64,000 nt of DNA from Bacillota bacterium. Its GTDB lineage: Bacteria > Bacillota > Clostridia > Lachnospirales > Lachnospiraceae. Of this stretch, positions 17,405 through 26,212 are shown in pieces (position 1 is the stretch's first letter; every line of letters begins with the position of its first letter). The notes under the pieces are model-generated. The model saw only the letters and a list, made by a program, of their open reading frames with translations. It made no database searches and had not been told where the DNA came from. The position numbers and the translations under genes were made by a program. Location: positions 124,001 through 188,000 of the forward strand of contig JAEZJV010000051.1 in assembly GCA_023415635.1 (NCBI GenBank). Reading direction: 5' to 3'.

Positions 17405-17683
17405 TCATTTTTTTGTGGATGCCATCATTTTGCGTATCATTTCAAATTGCATCTTTTCCTTCGAAGACATATTCTTGGTAAGCAGTTCAATCATCAGTTC
17501 GCTTTCATCCTTAGAAAATACCAGATTCTGTTCTTGCAGACGCTTGTTGGTACGCATCAGCATGGGCAGTACCTGATCCATTGGTTTTCCTTCTGCTTCC
17601 TTCATTAATTCAATCAAAATCGAAAGTTTTTTAGGATCAATATTCTTTAATTTCGGGTTGTTGCTCCAGGACATATCAGCCAT
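17405..17683 (-). CDS. Small helical protein of unknown function, second gene of a pair
   Basis: The start at 17683 follows GGAG seven bases upstream and gives a 92-residue, highly charged, all-helical protein with no cysteine, signal or membrane segment. Met and Lys are abundant, and the stretch KMQFEMIRKMMASTKK closes it. The first codons overlap the end of the upstream gene by 8 bp, so the two are translationally coupled. I do not recognise the family. The similar Met-rich helical end of the partner suggests the two proteins interact, which is inference. Confidence 0.65.
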   Translation of the reverse strand: MADMSWSNNPKLKNIDPKKLSILIELMKEAEGKPMDQVLPMLMRTNKRLQEQNLVFSKDESELMIELLTKNMSSKEKMQFEMIRKMMASTKK

Positions 17684-18335
17684 CTCTTTGCTCCTTATGA
17701 TCATCAGGTTTACTATTATTATCATATGACATGGTACTGAAAAGCATTCTTAGGTTATCGAAGGTACTTTGTTGCTCAGGTGGAACCATTGTCTTCAGCA
17801 TATCAAACATAGCCTGATTAGCAAAACCGTTGTCCTTTGCTTCGGCAGAGCTGTTTTCACTTACTGTATCCTGTGCTTCGGACTCCTTGGATTGCTCGGT
17901 ACCCTGCTCAAAACTTCGAAAAATGGAATCATAATTGGTATCGGAAAAATTACTTGTGACTGTATCAGTATCGGATTTCTTTTCGTCTTCTCCGAATGGA
18001 AATCCTCCGAATTCTTGCATAGTCTTCATCATATTCATAAAATTATTATACATTTCAAACATTTTCTTGGCATTGAATATATTTAAGATCCGGTCCACAA
18101 ATTCTCTTTCCCGATGATCGCAGATTGGGCGTATACCGTTTAGAAGTCCTTCCATATCAATGGTAATCGCTCTGTAGCCGCAGGCAGCCATACTCTCTCT
18201 GCCGATTATATTCAGGCTTCCCATCAGATCAAAAATTTTGCTGACGAGTTCTACTTTGCCCCGGGTTCTGTCGTCAAAGTAGGGTAAGGATGCTTTCATT
18301 ATTTCGGCCGTGTGCATGTAGTTTTGGTCTGCCAT
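17676..18335 (-). CDS. Unknown cytoplasmic protein, first gene of a pair
   Basis: A 219-residue soluble protein starting at ATG 18335, where GGGAG is placed five bases upstream. Residues 1-110 are helical with EIMKASLPYFDDRTRGKVEL and NIFNAKKMFEMYNNFMNMM as landmarks. Residues about 110-165 form an acidic, Ser/Glu/Asp-rich low-complexity linker. The C-terminal 50 residues (AMFDMLKTMVPPEQQSTFDNL) return to helix. This architecture, two helical ends joined by a disordered acidic linker, recalls small clostridial cell-surface or sporulation-associated proteins, but I recognise no family. It overlaps the next gene by 8 bp. No promoter was picked out in the 258 bp upstream. Confidence 0.65.
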   Translation of the reverse strand: MADQNYMHTAEIMKASLPYFDDRTRGKVELVSKIFDLMGSLNIIGRESMAACGYRAITIDMEGLLNGIRPICDHREREFVDRILNIFNAKKMFEMYNNFMNMMKTMQEFGGFPFGEDEKKSDTDTVTSNFSDTNYDSIFRSFEQGTEQSKESEAQDTVSENSSAEAKDNGFANQAMFDMLKTMVPPEQQSTFDNLRMLFSTMSYDNNSKPDDHKEQRDG

Positions 18336-18509
18336 AGCTTCTCCCATTATTCATATTCAATACAGTATATTCAACAAAACTGCAAAAATGAACATTCATC
18401 TTCTAGGTACCGATAAAGCATAGGTAATTATTCTTTTATTATAGCAGACTGAGTGGGAAGGCTCTTGAGGGAGCAGAAGAGACGATGAACCGAAGGATGG
18501 TAAGAATAA

Positions 18510-18532
18510 GAGCTGCACGTAAACGGCAGCTC
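18510..18532 (-). terminator. Terminator downstream of luxS
   Basis: On the minus strand GAGCTGC pairs with GCAGCTC around a nine-base loop and runs into TTATTCTTA. It is about 75 bp past the luxS stop codon. Confidence 0.45.
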
Positions 18533-18605
18533 AGAGGAAGGCTTTTGCTTAATATTGATTACATAAGTATAGAGTTTATCTAAATGGTAAGCAGCTTACA
18601 GGTTC

Positions 18606-19085
18606 TTATTTGGGATAGATTAAATTAGCCTCTGTGATTTTGTAAAGGACTTCGTCCAGAAAACGTTTTGCATAGTATTTCGCCATATCGAGATTCATAT
18701 CTGAATAATTACCACAATTCTCCGGAGTTGCACCAGGGATTTCACCGGTAAAATCACGGACAAATTCATAGGTTTCAATTATGAGTGGAAGAATATCCTT
18801 AGAGGAGTAGTCGCCACCGAGCAGAAGATAGAAACCGGTACGGCAGCCCATTGGTCCAAAGTATACAATCTGCTCACCATATCTGTCATGATTACGGAGA
18901 TAGGTTGCAGCTAAGTGCTCAATCGTATGAATTTCACCGGTTAGCATTACCGGCTCAAAGTTTGGTCGTGTCATTCTGATATCAAAGGTGGTGATGGTCT
19001 CATTACCGATTTTATCTTTTCTGGATACATAGACTCCGCGAAGTAATTTCAGATGGTCAATTGTAAAGCTTGCAATCTGTTTCAT
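18606..19085 (-). CDS. luxS: S-ribosylhomocysteine lyase
   Basis: LuxS cleaves S-ribosylhomocysteine to homocysteine and the autoinducer-2 precursor, in the activated methyl cycle. The 159-residue length is normal. HTIEH at 53-57 supplies two metal-binding histidines and the catalytic Glu; Cys124 in PENCGNY is the third metal ligand; Cys81 in GPMGCRTGFY is the catalytic cysteine. All key residues are intact. A GGA-rich ribosome site is seven bases upstream. The gene is monocistronic here; the partner nucleosidase (mtnN) is not adjacent. Whether AI-2 is used as a signal or is only a by-product cannot be told. Confidence 0.97.
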   Translation of the reverse strand: MKQIASFTIDHLKLLRGVYVSRKDKIGNETITTFDIRMTRPNFEPVMLTGEIHTIEHLAATYLRNHDRYGEQIVYFGPMGCRTGFYLLLGGDYSSKDILPLIIETYEFVRDFTGEIPGATPENCGNYSDMNLDMAKYYAKRFLDEVLYKITEANLIYPK

Positions 19086-19297
19086 ACTTTTTCCTGCCTT
19101 TCATATAGCTCGGTTGCAATGCTGCAATCGATTCAGTTATTCGAGATATTATTTCGTTAAGCTGTTATGTTGATATCATATTGTGGTATCTATTATACCA
19201 TAGAAGGGTTATATAATTCTACGCATAATTTCAGACAAAGCTTAATATGTAATTCAAACAAGCCCGATCAATATTTTCAGTATGTGAGGTTATAGGG

Positions 19298-19326
19298 TTG
19301 ACATTGGCATAGTAATTAGGCATTAT
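19298..19326 (+). promoter_or_regulatory. Promoter for the HAD phosphatase gene
   Basis: TTGACA at 19298-19303 and CATTAT at 19321-19326 are separated by 17 bp and lie about 50 bp upstream of the coding start. Confidence 0.55.
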
Positions 19327-19373
19327 GGTATTAGTGAATTTTACTCAGTATATTGATATCAGAGGATGAACAG

Positions 19374-20012
19374 ATGATTGATGGTATTATTTTTGATTTA
19401 GACGGAACCTTATGGAATTCGACTGAAGAGGTTGCCAGGGCCTTTAATAAAGTATTAAAGGATAACCATCCTGAGGTTAAGGAAGTAGTTACAGCAGAGC
19501 TACTTCAGGGACTCTTCGGGCTGCCGCTGGATGTAATTGCAGTCAAGCTTTTTCAGAGCGTATCTGAGGAGCATGCGATCAAGGTGATGCAGGAGTGCTG
19601 CGATTATGAGGTCATTTACCTTGCAGAGCATGGTGCAATACTCTATGATGATTTGGAAGAAAGCTTGCAGAAGCTCTCAGAATTATGCAGGCTGTTTATT
19701 GTGAGTAATTGTCAGGAGGGTTATATTCAATGCCTTTTTGAAGCCTATCCGCACTTAAGTCAGTATTTTACGGACTTTGAGTATCCGGGTCGTTCGGGTA
19801 AATTGAAAGCAGACAATATCCGTTTGATCATGGAGCGCAATGAATTAAGAAATCCGATTTATGTGGGAGATACCCAGGGAGATGCCAATGCAGCGAGGGA
19901 AGCGGGAATACCGTTTATTTTTGCACGCTATGGCTTCGGAGACGTCTCTGAATATGAGGCTGCAGTGGATTCTCTGCCGAAGCTGGTAAATTTAATTCTT
20001 AGTAAGCATTGA
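19374..20012 (+). CDS. HAD-superfamily hydrolase, phosphoglycolate-phosphatase-like
   Basis: A 212-residue haloacid-dehalogenase phosphatase. I start at ATG 19374, which has AGAGG eight bases upstream; an in-frame TTG at 19353 is weaker. Motif I is FDLDGTLWNS at about 6-15, motif II is the Ser of FIVSNC near 112, the motif III Lys is in GRSGKLKADN near 146, and motif IV is YVGDTQGDANAA near 165. A helical cap lies between motifs I and II, as in the Gph/PGP subfamily. The substrate is unknown; phosphoglycolate or a sugar phosphate is typical. It is a monocistronic gene followed by trpS. Confidence 0.88.
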   Translation: MIDGIIFDLDGTLWNSTEEVARAFNKVLKDNHPEVKEVVTAELLQGLFGLPLDVIAVKLFQSVSEEHAIKVMQECCDYEVIYLAEHGAILYDDLEESLQKLSELCRLFIVSNCQEGYIQCLFEAYPHLSQYFTDFEYPGRSGKLKADNIRLIMERNELRNPIYVGDTQGDANAAREAGIPFIFARYGFGDVSEYEAAVDSLPKLVNLILSKH

Positions 20013-20124
20013 CATTTGATGGCTTTCTTTATATATTGGAATATAGATTTGTTGATTAATAGCAGGATTTCGGAAGAGCTTTTTTAAGCTTCCAAGGACT
20101 GACTAATGAATAGGAAGTGATTGT

Positions 20125-21129
20125 ATGCTGGATGGAAAGAAATCATTATTTAGCGGAATGCAGGCAACAGGAACCCTGACCCTGGGGAATTACCTTGGGG
20201 CCTTGAAGAATTGGGTTGATTTTGAAGAAGAGTATGAGACCTTCTATTGTGTCGTTGATATGCACTCGATTACAGTTCGCCAGGATCCTGCGGAACTGCG
20301 TAGAAGAGCCAGAGCACTTCTTACCTTATATATAGCAGCGGGGTTAAATCCCGAAAGAAACTGTATCTATTATCAGTCCCATGTATCTGCTCATACAGAG
20401 CTGAGCTGGATTTTAAATTGCTTTACCTATATGGGAGAGCTGAACCGTATGACACAGTTCAAGGACAAGTCCGCAAAGCATTCAGATAATATCAATGCCG
20501 GTCTATATACCTATCCCGTATTGATGGCTGCAGATATTCTGTTGTTCCAATCAGATATCGTCCCGGTCGGGGTTGACCAGAAGCAGCATATCGAGATAAC
20601 TCGGGATATCGCAGAACGCTTTAACGGCATCTATGGAGAGGTATTTACAATACCGGAGCCTTATATCGGTAAACAGGGTGCGAAGATTATGAGTCTTCAG
20701 GAGCCGGAGAAGAAGATGTCCAAATCGGACGAGAATACCAATGCAACCATCTATCTGATGGACGATCCGGATACTATTATCCGCAAGTTTAAACGTGCGG
20801 TAACGGATTCAGATAATACCATCCGATACAGTGAGGATAAGCCCGGTATTTCCAACCTGCTGGAGATCTATTGTGTAGCAACCGGCAAGACGATTAGCGA
20901 AGCAGAGAAGGAATTCGCAAACCTCGGTTACGGAGATTTCAAGCTGGCTGTCGGTGAAGCGGTTGTAGGTCTTTTAAAGCCCATCCAGGATAAGTTTCAC
21001 AGCCTGGAGAAGGATAAGGGGTATGTCGATTCGATTATTAAAGCAAATGCTGAAAAAGCAAATTATTATGCGACAAAGACACTTCGGAAGGTTCAGAAGA
21101 AGGTCGGTTTCCCGGAGCGTATCAGATAA
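20125..21129 (+). CDS. trpS: Tryptophan--tRNA ligase
   Basis: Charges tRNA-Trp. The 334-residue protein has the class I signatures of TrpRS: GMQATGTLTLGNYLGALKNW at about 12-31 (the HIGH-equivalent is TLGN) and EKKMSKSDEN near 190 (KMSKS). The PVGVDQKQHIEITRDIAERFN block binds tryptophan and the tRNA acceptor end. AGGAAG is placed before the ATG at 20125. The intergenic space upstream is only 112 bp and shows no T-box leader, unlike many Firmicute synthetase genes, so control by tRNA charging is not supported here. A hairpin at 21192-21241 ends the transcript. Confidence 0.97.
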   Translation: MLDGKKSLFSGMQATGTLTLGNYLGALKNWVDFEEEYETFYCVVDMHSITVRQDPAELRRRARALLTLYIAAGLNPERNCIYYQSHVSAHTELSWILNCFTYMGELNRMTQFKDKSAKHSDNINAGLYTYPVLMAADILLFQSDIVPVGVDQKQHIEITRDIAERFNGIYGEVFTIPEPYIGKQGAKIMSLQEPEKKMSKSDENTNATIYLMDDPDTIIRKFKRAVTDSDNTIRYSEDKPGISNLLEIYCVATGKTISEAEKEFANLGYGDFKLAVGEAVVGLLKPIQDKFHSLEKDKGYVDSIIKANAEKANYYATKTLRKVQKKVGFPERIR

Positions 21130-21191
21130 TCATGTATTTAATATCTTAGATGCCGTATCAATGAGGTAAAGTAAATCCAAATAAACTGAGT

Positions 21192-21241
21192 GAGCACTGG
21201 TGTGGAATGGACGGTTCTTTGTAATTCACATATCAGTGCTC
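21192..21241 (+). terminator. Terminator after trpS
   Basis: GAGCACTG (21192-21199) pairs with CAGTGCTC (21234-21241). Parts of TGTGGAAT and ATTCACA extend the stem. CTGTTTACTTG follows. Confidence 0.5.
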
Positions 21242-21304
21242 CTGTTTACTTGTCTGTATGCTTTGATATTCAAGCTAATTATAATATAGAAAGGAAAGAA
21301 GCGA

Positions 21305-22264
21305 ATGAAAATCGTATTTATGGAGACAGATACCCTGGGCCCTGATGTTGAATTATCCGCTTTTGACCAGCTCGGAGAGGTTGTAAAGTATCCCTGCTCC
21401 GTTGTGGATGAGAACTCTGACAGAGTAAAGGATGCTGATATTATCATCGTGAATAAAATTCCCATGAATGAAGCCACCTTAAGTAAGGCGGAGAAGCTCA
21501 AACTGATTTGCATCACGGGAACGGGAACCAATATTGTAGATTTTTCATACATCAATGGGAGAGGGATCACTGTCACTAATGTGAAGGGATATTCCACTCA
21601 GTCCGTGGTTCAACATACCTTTGCACTGTTCTTTTTCCTATATGAGAAGATGAGCTATTACGATCAGTTCGTAAAATCCGGAGAATACATCCGATCAGAT
21701 ATCTTTAGTCATTTTGAGATGAAATTTCATGAATTGGCGGGAAAGACCTGGGGCATCATCGGTCTCGGTGAAATTGGAAGGGGAGTAGCGGAGGTGGCAC
21801 GTCTCTTCGGCTGTGATATCCTGTATTATTCGACCTCGGGAAAAAACAATAATCCGAATTACCGGCAGGTGAACCTGGATACCTTGCTGAAGGAAGCCGA
21901 TGTGGTGTCCATCCATGCACCGCTCAATGAAGCTACGAGGGATCTGATTGGGGAAGAGGAGCTTCGTAAAATGAAGAAGAATGCTATCCTGTTGAACCTT
22001 GGAAGAGGGCCGATTATCAATGAACAGGCTCTCTACAAAGCCCTGAAGGAGGATTGGATCGGAGGAGCGGGCTTAGATGTTCTCACAGTTGAACCGATGA
22101 GTGCTGATAATCCGCTGATTCATATCAAAGACAGTACTAAACTTGTCATAACCCCTCACATTGCATGGGCAACCCTTGAAGCCCGTCAGCGTGTAACCGA
22201 AGAGGTATATAAGAATATCGTGGCCTTTTATCATAATGAAGAACGGAATGTGGTCAGAGAATAG
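21305..22264 (+). CDS. D-2-hydroxyacid dehydrogenase (NAD-dependent)
   Basis: A 319-residue D-isomer-specific 2-hydroxyacid dehydrogenase, of the glycerate dehydrogenase/hydroxypyruvate reductase subgroup. The NAD-binding Rossmann motif is GIIGLGEIGRGVAEVAR near 150. The catalytic triad is complete: Arg in LLNLGRGPIINE near 235, Glu in LTVEPMSADNP near 263, and His in TPHIAWATLEARQR near 285. AAGGAAAG precedes the ATG at 21305. The gene is monocistronic between two hairpins. The substrate may be glycerate, hydroxypyruvate or another 2-keto acid; SerA is unlikely because the C-terminal ACT domain is absent. Confidence 0.9.
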   Translation: MKIVFMETDTLGPDVELSAFDQLGEVVKYPCSVVDENSDRVKDADIIIVNKIPMNEATLSKAEKLKLICITGTGTNIVDFSYINGRGITVTNVKGYSTQSVVQHTFALFFFLYEKMSYYDQFVKSGEYIRSDIFSHFEMKFHELAGKTWGIIGLGEIGRGVAEVARLFGCDILYYSTSGKNNNPNYRQVNLDTLLKEADVVSIHAPLNEATRDLIGEEELRKMKKNAILLNLGRGPIINEQALYKALKEDWIGGAGLDVLTVEPMSADNPLIHIKDSTKLVITPHIAWATLEARQRVTEEVYKNIVAFYHNEERNVVRE

Positions 22265-22282
22265 AAAGAAAAGTATATGATA

Positions 22283-22320
22283 AGAGCCCTCTGGTGGCAT
22301 TATTACCATTAGAGGGCTCT
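22283..22320. terminator. Bidirectional terminator between hydroxyacid dehydrogenase and potD
   Basis: AGAGCCCTCT (22283-22292) pairs perfectly with AGAGGGCTCT (22311-22320). It separates two convergent transcripts and serves both. Confidence 0.7.
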
Positions 22321-22335
22321 GCTTACTTAAAGTTA

Positions 22336-23385
22336 TTAATTAGCCTTTACTTCATTCCATTTATCATTATAAATTGTTTCGATATCGGCGCCAAGATACC
22401 TATAGGTTTTGCAGCGATCCAAAACCGACTGCTCAGGAAAAGCAACCTTGCTGTTTTTGATATCCTCATCAGTAATCATTTCCCGTGCGGCTTTATTTGG
22501 AGTGGAATAGGTGATGTATTCAAAATTCTTTAAGGCAATATCCGCATTACACATATAATTGATAAAGGCCTCTGCATTTTTCTTATTTCTGCAGTTCTTC
22601 GGGATTACCCAGCCGTCAATCCATACATTAGAGCCTTCCTTAGGCACAACATATTCCAAATCGGGGTTCTCTCTCTGGGTAAATATCGCTTCACCGGAAT
22701 AGATGACACCGAGAGCGGCTTCTCCACCAATCATTTTGTCTCTTACCTGATCTACCACATATGCCTGGACCAGAGGGAACTGCTTCTTAAGTAATAGCTT
22801 TGCTTCTTCGAGCTGTGCTTCATCGGTTGTATTCAGATCATAGCCGAGATAGGTCAGTGCAATAGCAAAAGCGTCACGTACACTGTCTATCATAAGGATA
22901 TTGCCGGAATAAGTCTCGTCAAACAAAGCACCCCAGCTGTCAATCGGCTCGCTGATCATTTTTTTGTTATATAGGATGCCGAGGGTTCCCCAGCAGTAAG
23001 GAACACTGAACTTATTCTCCGGGTCGAAGCTCTTTGCGCTTTCCATATAGAGAGAATCGATATTAGTGAGGTTGGGAATATTATTGAAATCAATCTCAGC
23101 TAACAGGTTCTCCTCAATCATCTTCTGAATCATATAATCTGAGGGACATACAACATCATATTGTACAGCATTAGCCTTAATTTTCGCATACATCTCTTCA
23201 TTCTGCTCAAATTCATCATATACTACCTTAATTCCGGTTTCCTTTTCAAAGGCATCCCTAACCTCCGGGTCCATATATTCACCCCAGTTGTAGACATAGA
23301 CCTTCTCACCCGTATCCTTGCTGCAGCCTGAAAGCAGACCAAATGCAAAGATAAGCAGGGCTAAACTGATAAAAATTTTCTTCAT
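22336..23385 (-). CDS. potD: Spermidine/putrescine-binding lipoprotein
   Basis: The extracellular substrate-binding subunit of a polyamine ABC importer. The start at 23385 follows GGAG by seven bases and gives a lipoprotein signal peptide with the lipidated Cys at 21 (LLSGCSK). The mature protein opens VYVYNWGEYMDPEVRDAFE, the standard PotD/PotF opening, and later has YDVVCPSDYMIQKMI and YCWGTLGILYNKK. The length is 349 residues, normal for the family. It is the last gene of a five-gene operon of regulator, potA, potB, potC and potD, with 18 bp between it and potC. Whether putrescine or spermidine is preferred is not decided by sequence alone. Confidence 0.94.
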   Translation of the reverse strand: MKKIFISLALLIFAFGLLSGCSKDTGEKVYVYNWGEYMDPEVRDAFEKETGIKVVYDEFEQNEEMYAKIKANAVQYDVVCPSDYMIQKMIEENLLAEIDFNNIPNLTNIDSLYMESAKSFDPENKFSVPYCWGTLGILYNKKMISEPIDSWGALFDETYSGNILMIDSVRDAFAIALTYLGYDLNTTDEAQLEEAKLLLKKQFPLVQAYVVDQVRDKMIGGEAALGVIYSGEAIFTQRENPDLEYVVPKEGSNVWIDGWVIPKNCRNKKNAEAFINYMCNADIALKNFEYITYSTPNKAAREMITDEDIKNSKVAFPEQSVLDRCKTYRYLGADIETIYNDKWNEVKAN

Positions 23386-23403
23386 ATTCTCTCTCCTCAT
23401 ATT

Positions 23404-24192
23404 TTATAGTTTCCTCATGGGTGCATTTTTTCCGGCACTTCTACGATTTATTACAATCAACAGTATTAATACTGTCATGAACATGATTGTGGAGAGAGCA
23501 TATATCTCAGGCTTGATCCCCTTACGCACCTCCGTGTAAATCTTAGTGGACAGAGTATTGATTTCCGGCCCCTTAGTAAAATAGGTAATAACAAAATCAT
23601 CGAGTGACATAGTAAATGCCAGAAAGAAGCCGGACAGAACTCCCGGAAAAATATCCGGCAGAATAACCTTGAAGAAGGCATAGAATGGAGAAGCCCCCAA
23701 ATCCTGTGCTGCTTCGAAGGTGTGAGGATTCAGCTGCTTCAGCTTCGGTATAACACTTAATATAACATAAGGAATATTAAAGGTTATATGTGCAAACAGT
23801 ACGCTGGTAAAGCCCAGAGTAAAATTTAACGCTACAAAAACCAGCATCAGGGAAATACCGGTTACTATATCCGCGTTCAGCATCGGTACATTTGTAATAG
23901 CCATCAGGATAGTACGAGGTGTCCTCTTCATTTTGTTGATTGCGATAGCTGCTGCAGTACCCAGCAGAGTTGCTATTAAGGCAGAGGTAAATGCGATAAT
24001 CAAGGTGGTTGACAGTGCGGACATTATATCCTCGTTCTGGAACAGCTTCTGATACCACTGTAATGTAAAACCACCCCACCTTGCCCTGGATTTAGATTCA
24101 TTAAAGGACAATATAATCAGGATAGCAATCGGTGCATATAAAAACAGAAGAATGATACCGATATAAAACCGGCTGAGAAAACGTTTTACCAT
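23404..24192 (-). CDS. potC: Spermidine/putrescine ABC transporter permease, PotC type
   Basis: One of two membrane subunits of the polyamine importer, 262 residues with about six helices. The coupling (EAA) loop that contacts the ATPase is EAAQDLGASPFYAFFKVILP near 180. Landmarks are LLFLYAPIAILIILSFNESK in helix 1 and LDDFVITYFTKG. The start codon overlaps the end of potB by 7 bp, so translation is coupled. Confidence 0.94.
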   Translation of the reverse strand: MVKRFLSRFYIGIILLFLYAPIAILIILSFNESKSRARWGGFTLQWYQKLFQNEDIMSALSTTLIIAFTSALIATLLGTAAAIAINKMKRTPRTILMAITNVPMLNADIVTGISLMLVFVALNFTLGFTSVLFAHITFNIPYVILSVIPKLKQLNPHTFEAAQDLGASPFYAFFKVILPDIFPGVLSGFFLAFTMSLDDFVITYFTKGPEINTLSTKIYTEVRKGIKPEIYALSTIMFMTVLILLIVINRRSAGKNAPMRKL

Positions 24193-25067
24193 ACGCTACC
24201 CTCACTTTCCTTATCATATTTCGAAAGAATCGCCATACAAAACAGTATAAAGATCATCAAAACCAGAGAGAGGCCGGAGCCGGTATTCCAGTTGCCCAGC
24301 CTGAACTGCTGTTCAATCACATTACCGATTAATACGATCTTGCTACCGCCCAGAATGGTTGAGATAACGAAGGTAGTGAGGGAGGGTACGAAGACCATGG
24401 TGATCCCGCTGATGACCCCCGGCAGACTTAAGGGCAGGATAATCTTAAGGAAGGTCTGGCAGCCGCTGGCTCCAAGATCACGGGCTGCGGCAATGACATC
24501 CTTATCAATCTTTATCAGTACATTATAAATCGGTAATACCATAAAGGGCAGAAAATTATAAACCATTCCAAGAATGATGGCTGCCGGAGTGTTAATGATC
24601 GTAAGGGCAGGCAGATGAAAAAATCCAAGAATTGTATTCAATACACCTGACTTCTCCAATATATTTTGCCATGCGATGGTTCTCAGCAGAAAATTCATCC
24701 ACATGGGAAGAATAATGATAAGAACGGTAAAGCTATTACTTTTTAATTTGGAATTATTTAATATCATTGCCAAGGGATAGGATATAAGCAGGCAAATCAA
24801 GGTGCTGATAACAGAAAGCTCTAAAGCCAAGAGCAGCGCCTTTCTGTTAATGGGATCGGAGATCAGTGCAATATTCTCCAAAGTAAAGCTTCTATCTACA
24901 TTCGTCATCCCATAATATACGATCAGGATTAATGGAATGATGATAAAACCTATCATCCAGACGATGTAGGGATAGGAAAGCCATTTTATCTTATTCACCT
25001 TTGTAGATTGACCACTGCCAACAGATCTATTCTCTGTCTGGTGGAATGATTTATTAATACCTAGCAT
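24186..25067 (-). CDS. potB: Spermidine/putrescine ABC transporter permease, PotB type
   Basis: The other membrane subunit, 293 residues with six helices. The N-terminal ~30 residues are polar and basic and longer than in typical PotB. The EAA-like loop is AAARDLGASGCQTFLKIILP near 195. AGGAG is nine bases before the ATG at 25067. It follows potA by 49 bp and overlaps potC by 7 bp. Confidence 0.93.
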   Translation of the reverse strand: MLGINKSFHQTENRSVGSGQSTKVNKIKWLSYPYIVWMIGFIIIPLILIVYYGMTNVDRSFTLENIALISDPINRKALLLALELSVISTLICLLISYPLAMILNNSKLKSNSFTVLIIILPMWMNFLLRTIAWQNILEKSGVLNTILGFFHLPALTIINTPAAIILGMVYNFLPFMVLPIYNVLIKIDKDVIAAARDLGASGCQTFLKIILPLSLPGVISGITMVFVPSLTTFVISTILGGSKIVLIGNVIEQQFRLGNWNTGSGLSLVLMIFILFCMAILSKYDKESEGSVW

Positions 25068-25116
25068 GGACTCATCTCCTGATATGTATTCCTGAAAGTT
25101 AAGATAACCGGTGAAG

Positions 25117-26193
25117 CTATTCTTCTATCAGAGTAGCCTCTTCATCTTCGGATTCCGGTTTGTTCATGATCTGGATATCATAGGGATCAACCTTAATACC
25201 AACCTCGCTGCCTACCGGTGAGAGATCTGTGGAATGCACCAGCCATTCGTGGCCACCTGCCGTTACCTCCATCTCGTAATGAACACCCTTAAACAGTAAA
25301 GAGGTAACACGTCCGGTAAGGACACCCTCCTCAGGCTTTACCAGATCGATGTCTTCAGGGCGAATCACAACATCCACAGGCTTATTACGACCAAAGCCAA
25401 CATCCACACAGGTAAAATTCGATCCAAGGATATTCACAAGTCTATCCTCCACCATAATAGAAGGAATGATATTGCTGTCACCGATAAAATCAGCTACAAA
25501 GGCATTCTTGGGCTCGTTGTAAATGTCCTCCGGTGTACCGATCTGCTGAATATACCCTTGATTCATGACCACAATGGTATCTGACATGGTCAAGGCCTCC
25601 TCCTGGTCATGGGTCACATAGATAAAGGTAATACCCAGTTCATTTTTCAATCTGATCAGTTCGTACTGCATGTCCTGACGCAGCTTTAAATCCAGGGCAC
25701 CTAAAGGCTCATCCAACAGTAGAACCTTTGGTTCGTTCACGATTGCTCTGGCAATGGCAATTCGTTGCTGCTGTCCGCCGCTTAAGGAATCCGGCATACG
25801 GTTTTCATAGCCCTCTAGATTCACAAGCTTTAAGGCATATTTAATTTTATCATTGATGTAGGTCTTGCTCTTTTTTTTGATCTTTAAGCCGAAAGCAATA
25901 TTCTCGGTTATGGTCATATGCTGGAAAAGAGCGTATTTCTGAAATACTGTATTCAGCTGACGCTCATTGGGAGGGAGCTTCGTGATCTCCTTCCCCTCAA
26001 AAATAACCTTTCCCTGATCGGGAGTCTCGAAACCACCGATGATGCGGAGTGTAGTTGTCTTTCCACAACCGGAGGGACCTAGGAGAGTCAGGAACTCATT
26101 TTCTCGGATATATAAATTCAATTCATCAAGTACCTGGGTATCACCAAAGGACTTGGATATGTTGACAAGATTGATTAATTTATTATCTGTCAT
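25117..26193 (-). CDS. potA: Spermidine/putrescine ABC transporter ATPase
   Basis: The ATPase subunit, 358 residues. Walker A is LLGPSGCGKTT near 37, the Q-loop lies in VFQKYALFQ, the signature is LSGGQQQRIA near 138, and Walker B is VLLLDEPLGALD near 160 followed by the switch His in YVTHDQEEAL. The C-terminal 110 residues are a TOBE domain, as in importers with a regulatory subdomain. AGGAGG precedes the ATG at 26193. Its position directly after the XRE-cupin regulator (19 bp) makes it the first structural gene of the operon. Confidence 0.95.
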   Translation of the reverse strand: MTDNKLINLVNISKSFGDTQVLDELNLYIRENEFLTLLGPSGCGKTTTLRIIGGFETPDQGKVIFEGKEITKLPPNERQLNTVFQKYALFQHMTITENIAFGLKIKKKSKTYINDKIKYALKLVNLEGYENRMPDSLSGGQQQRIAIARAIVNEPKVLLLDEPLGALDLKLRQDMQYELIRLKNELGITFIYVTHDQEEALTMSDTIVVMNQGYIQQIGTPEDIYNEPKNAFVADFIGDSNIIPSIMVEDRLVNILGSNFTCVDVGFGRNKPVDVVIRPEDIDLVKPEEGVLTGRVTSLLFKGVHYEMEVTAGGHEWLVHSTDLSPVGSEVGIKVDPYDIQIMNKPESEDEEATLIEE

Positions 26194-26212
26194 CGGGGGT
26201 TCCTCCTATCTG

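Noticed and set aside
20013..20124. T-box riboswitch before trpS
   Set aside because: Only 112 bp lie between the genes and no specifier hairpin or T-box bulge motif could be seen.
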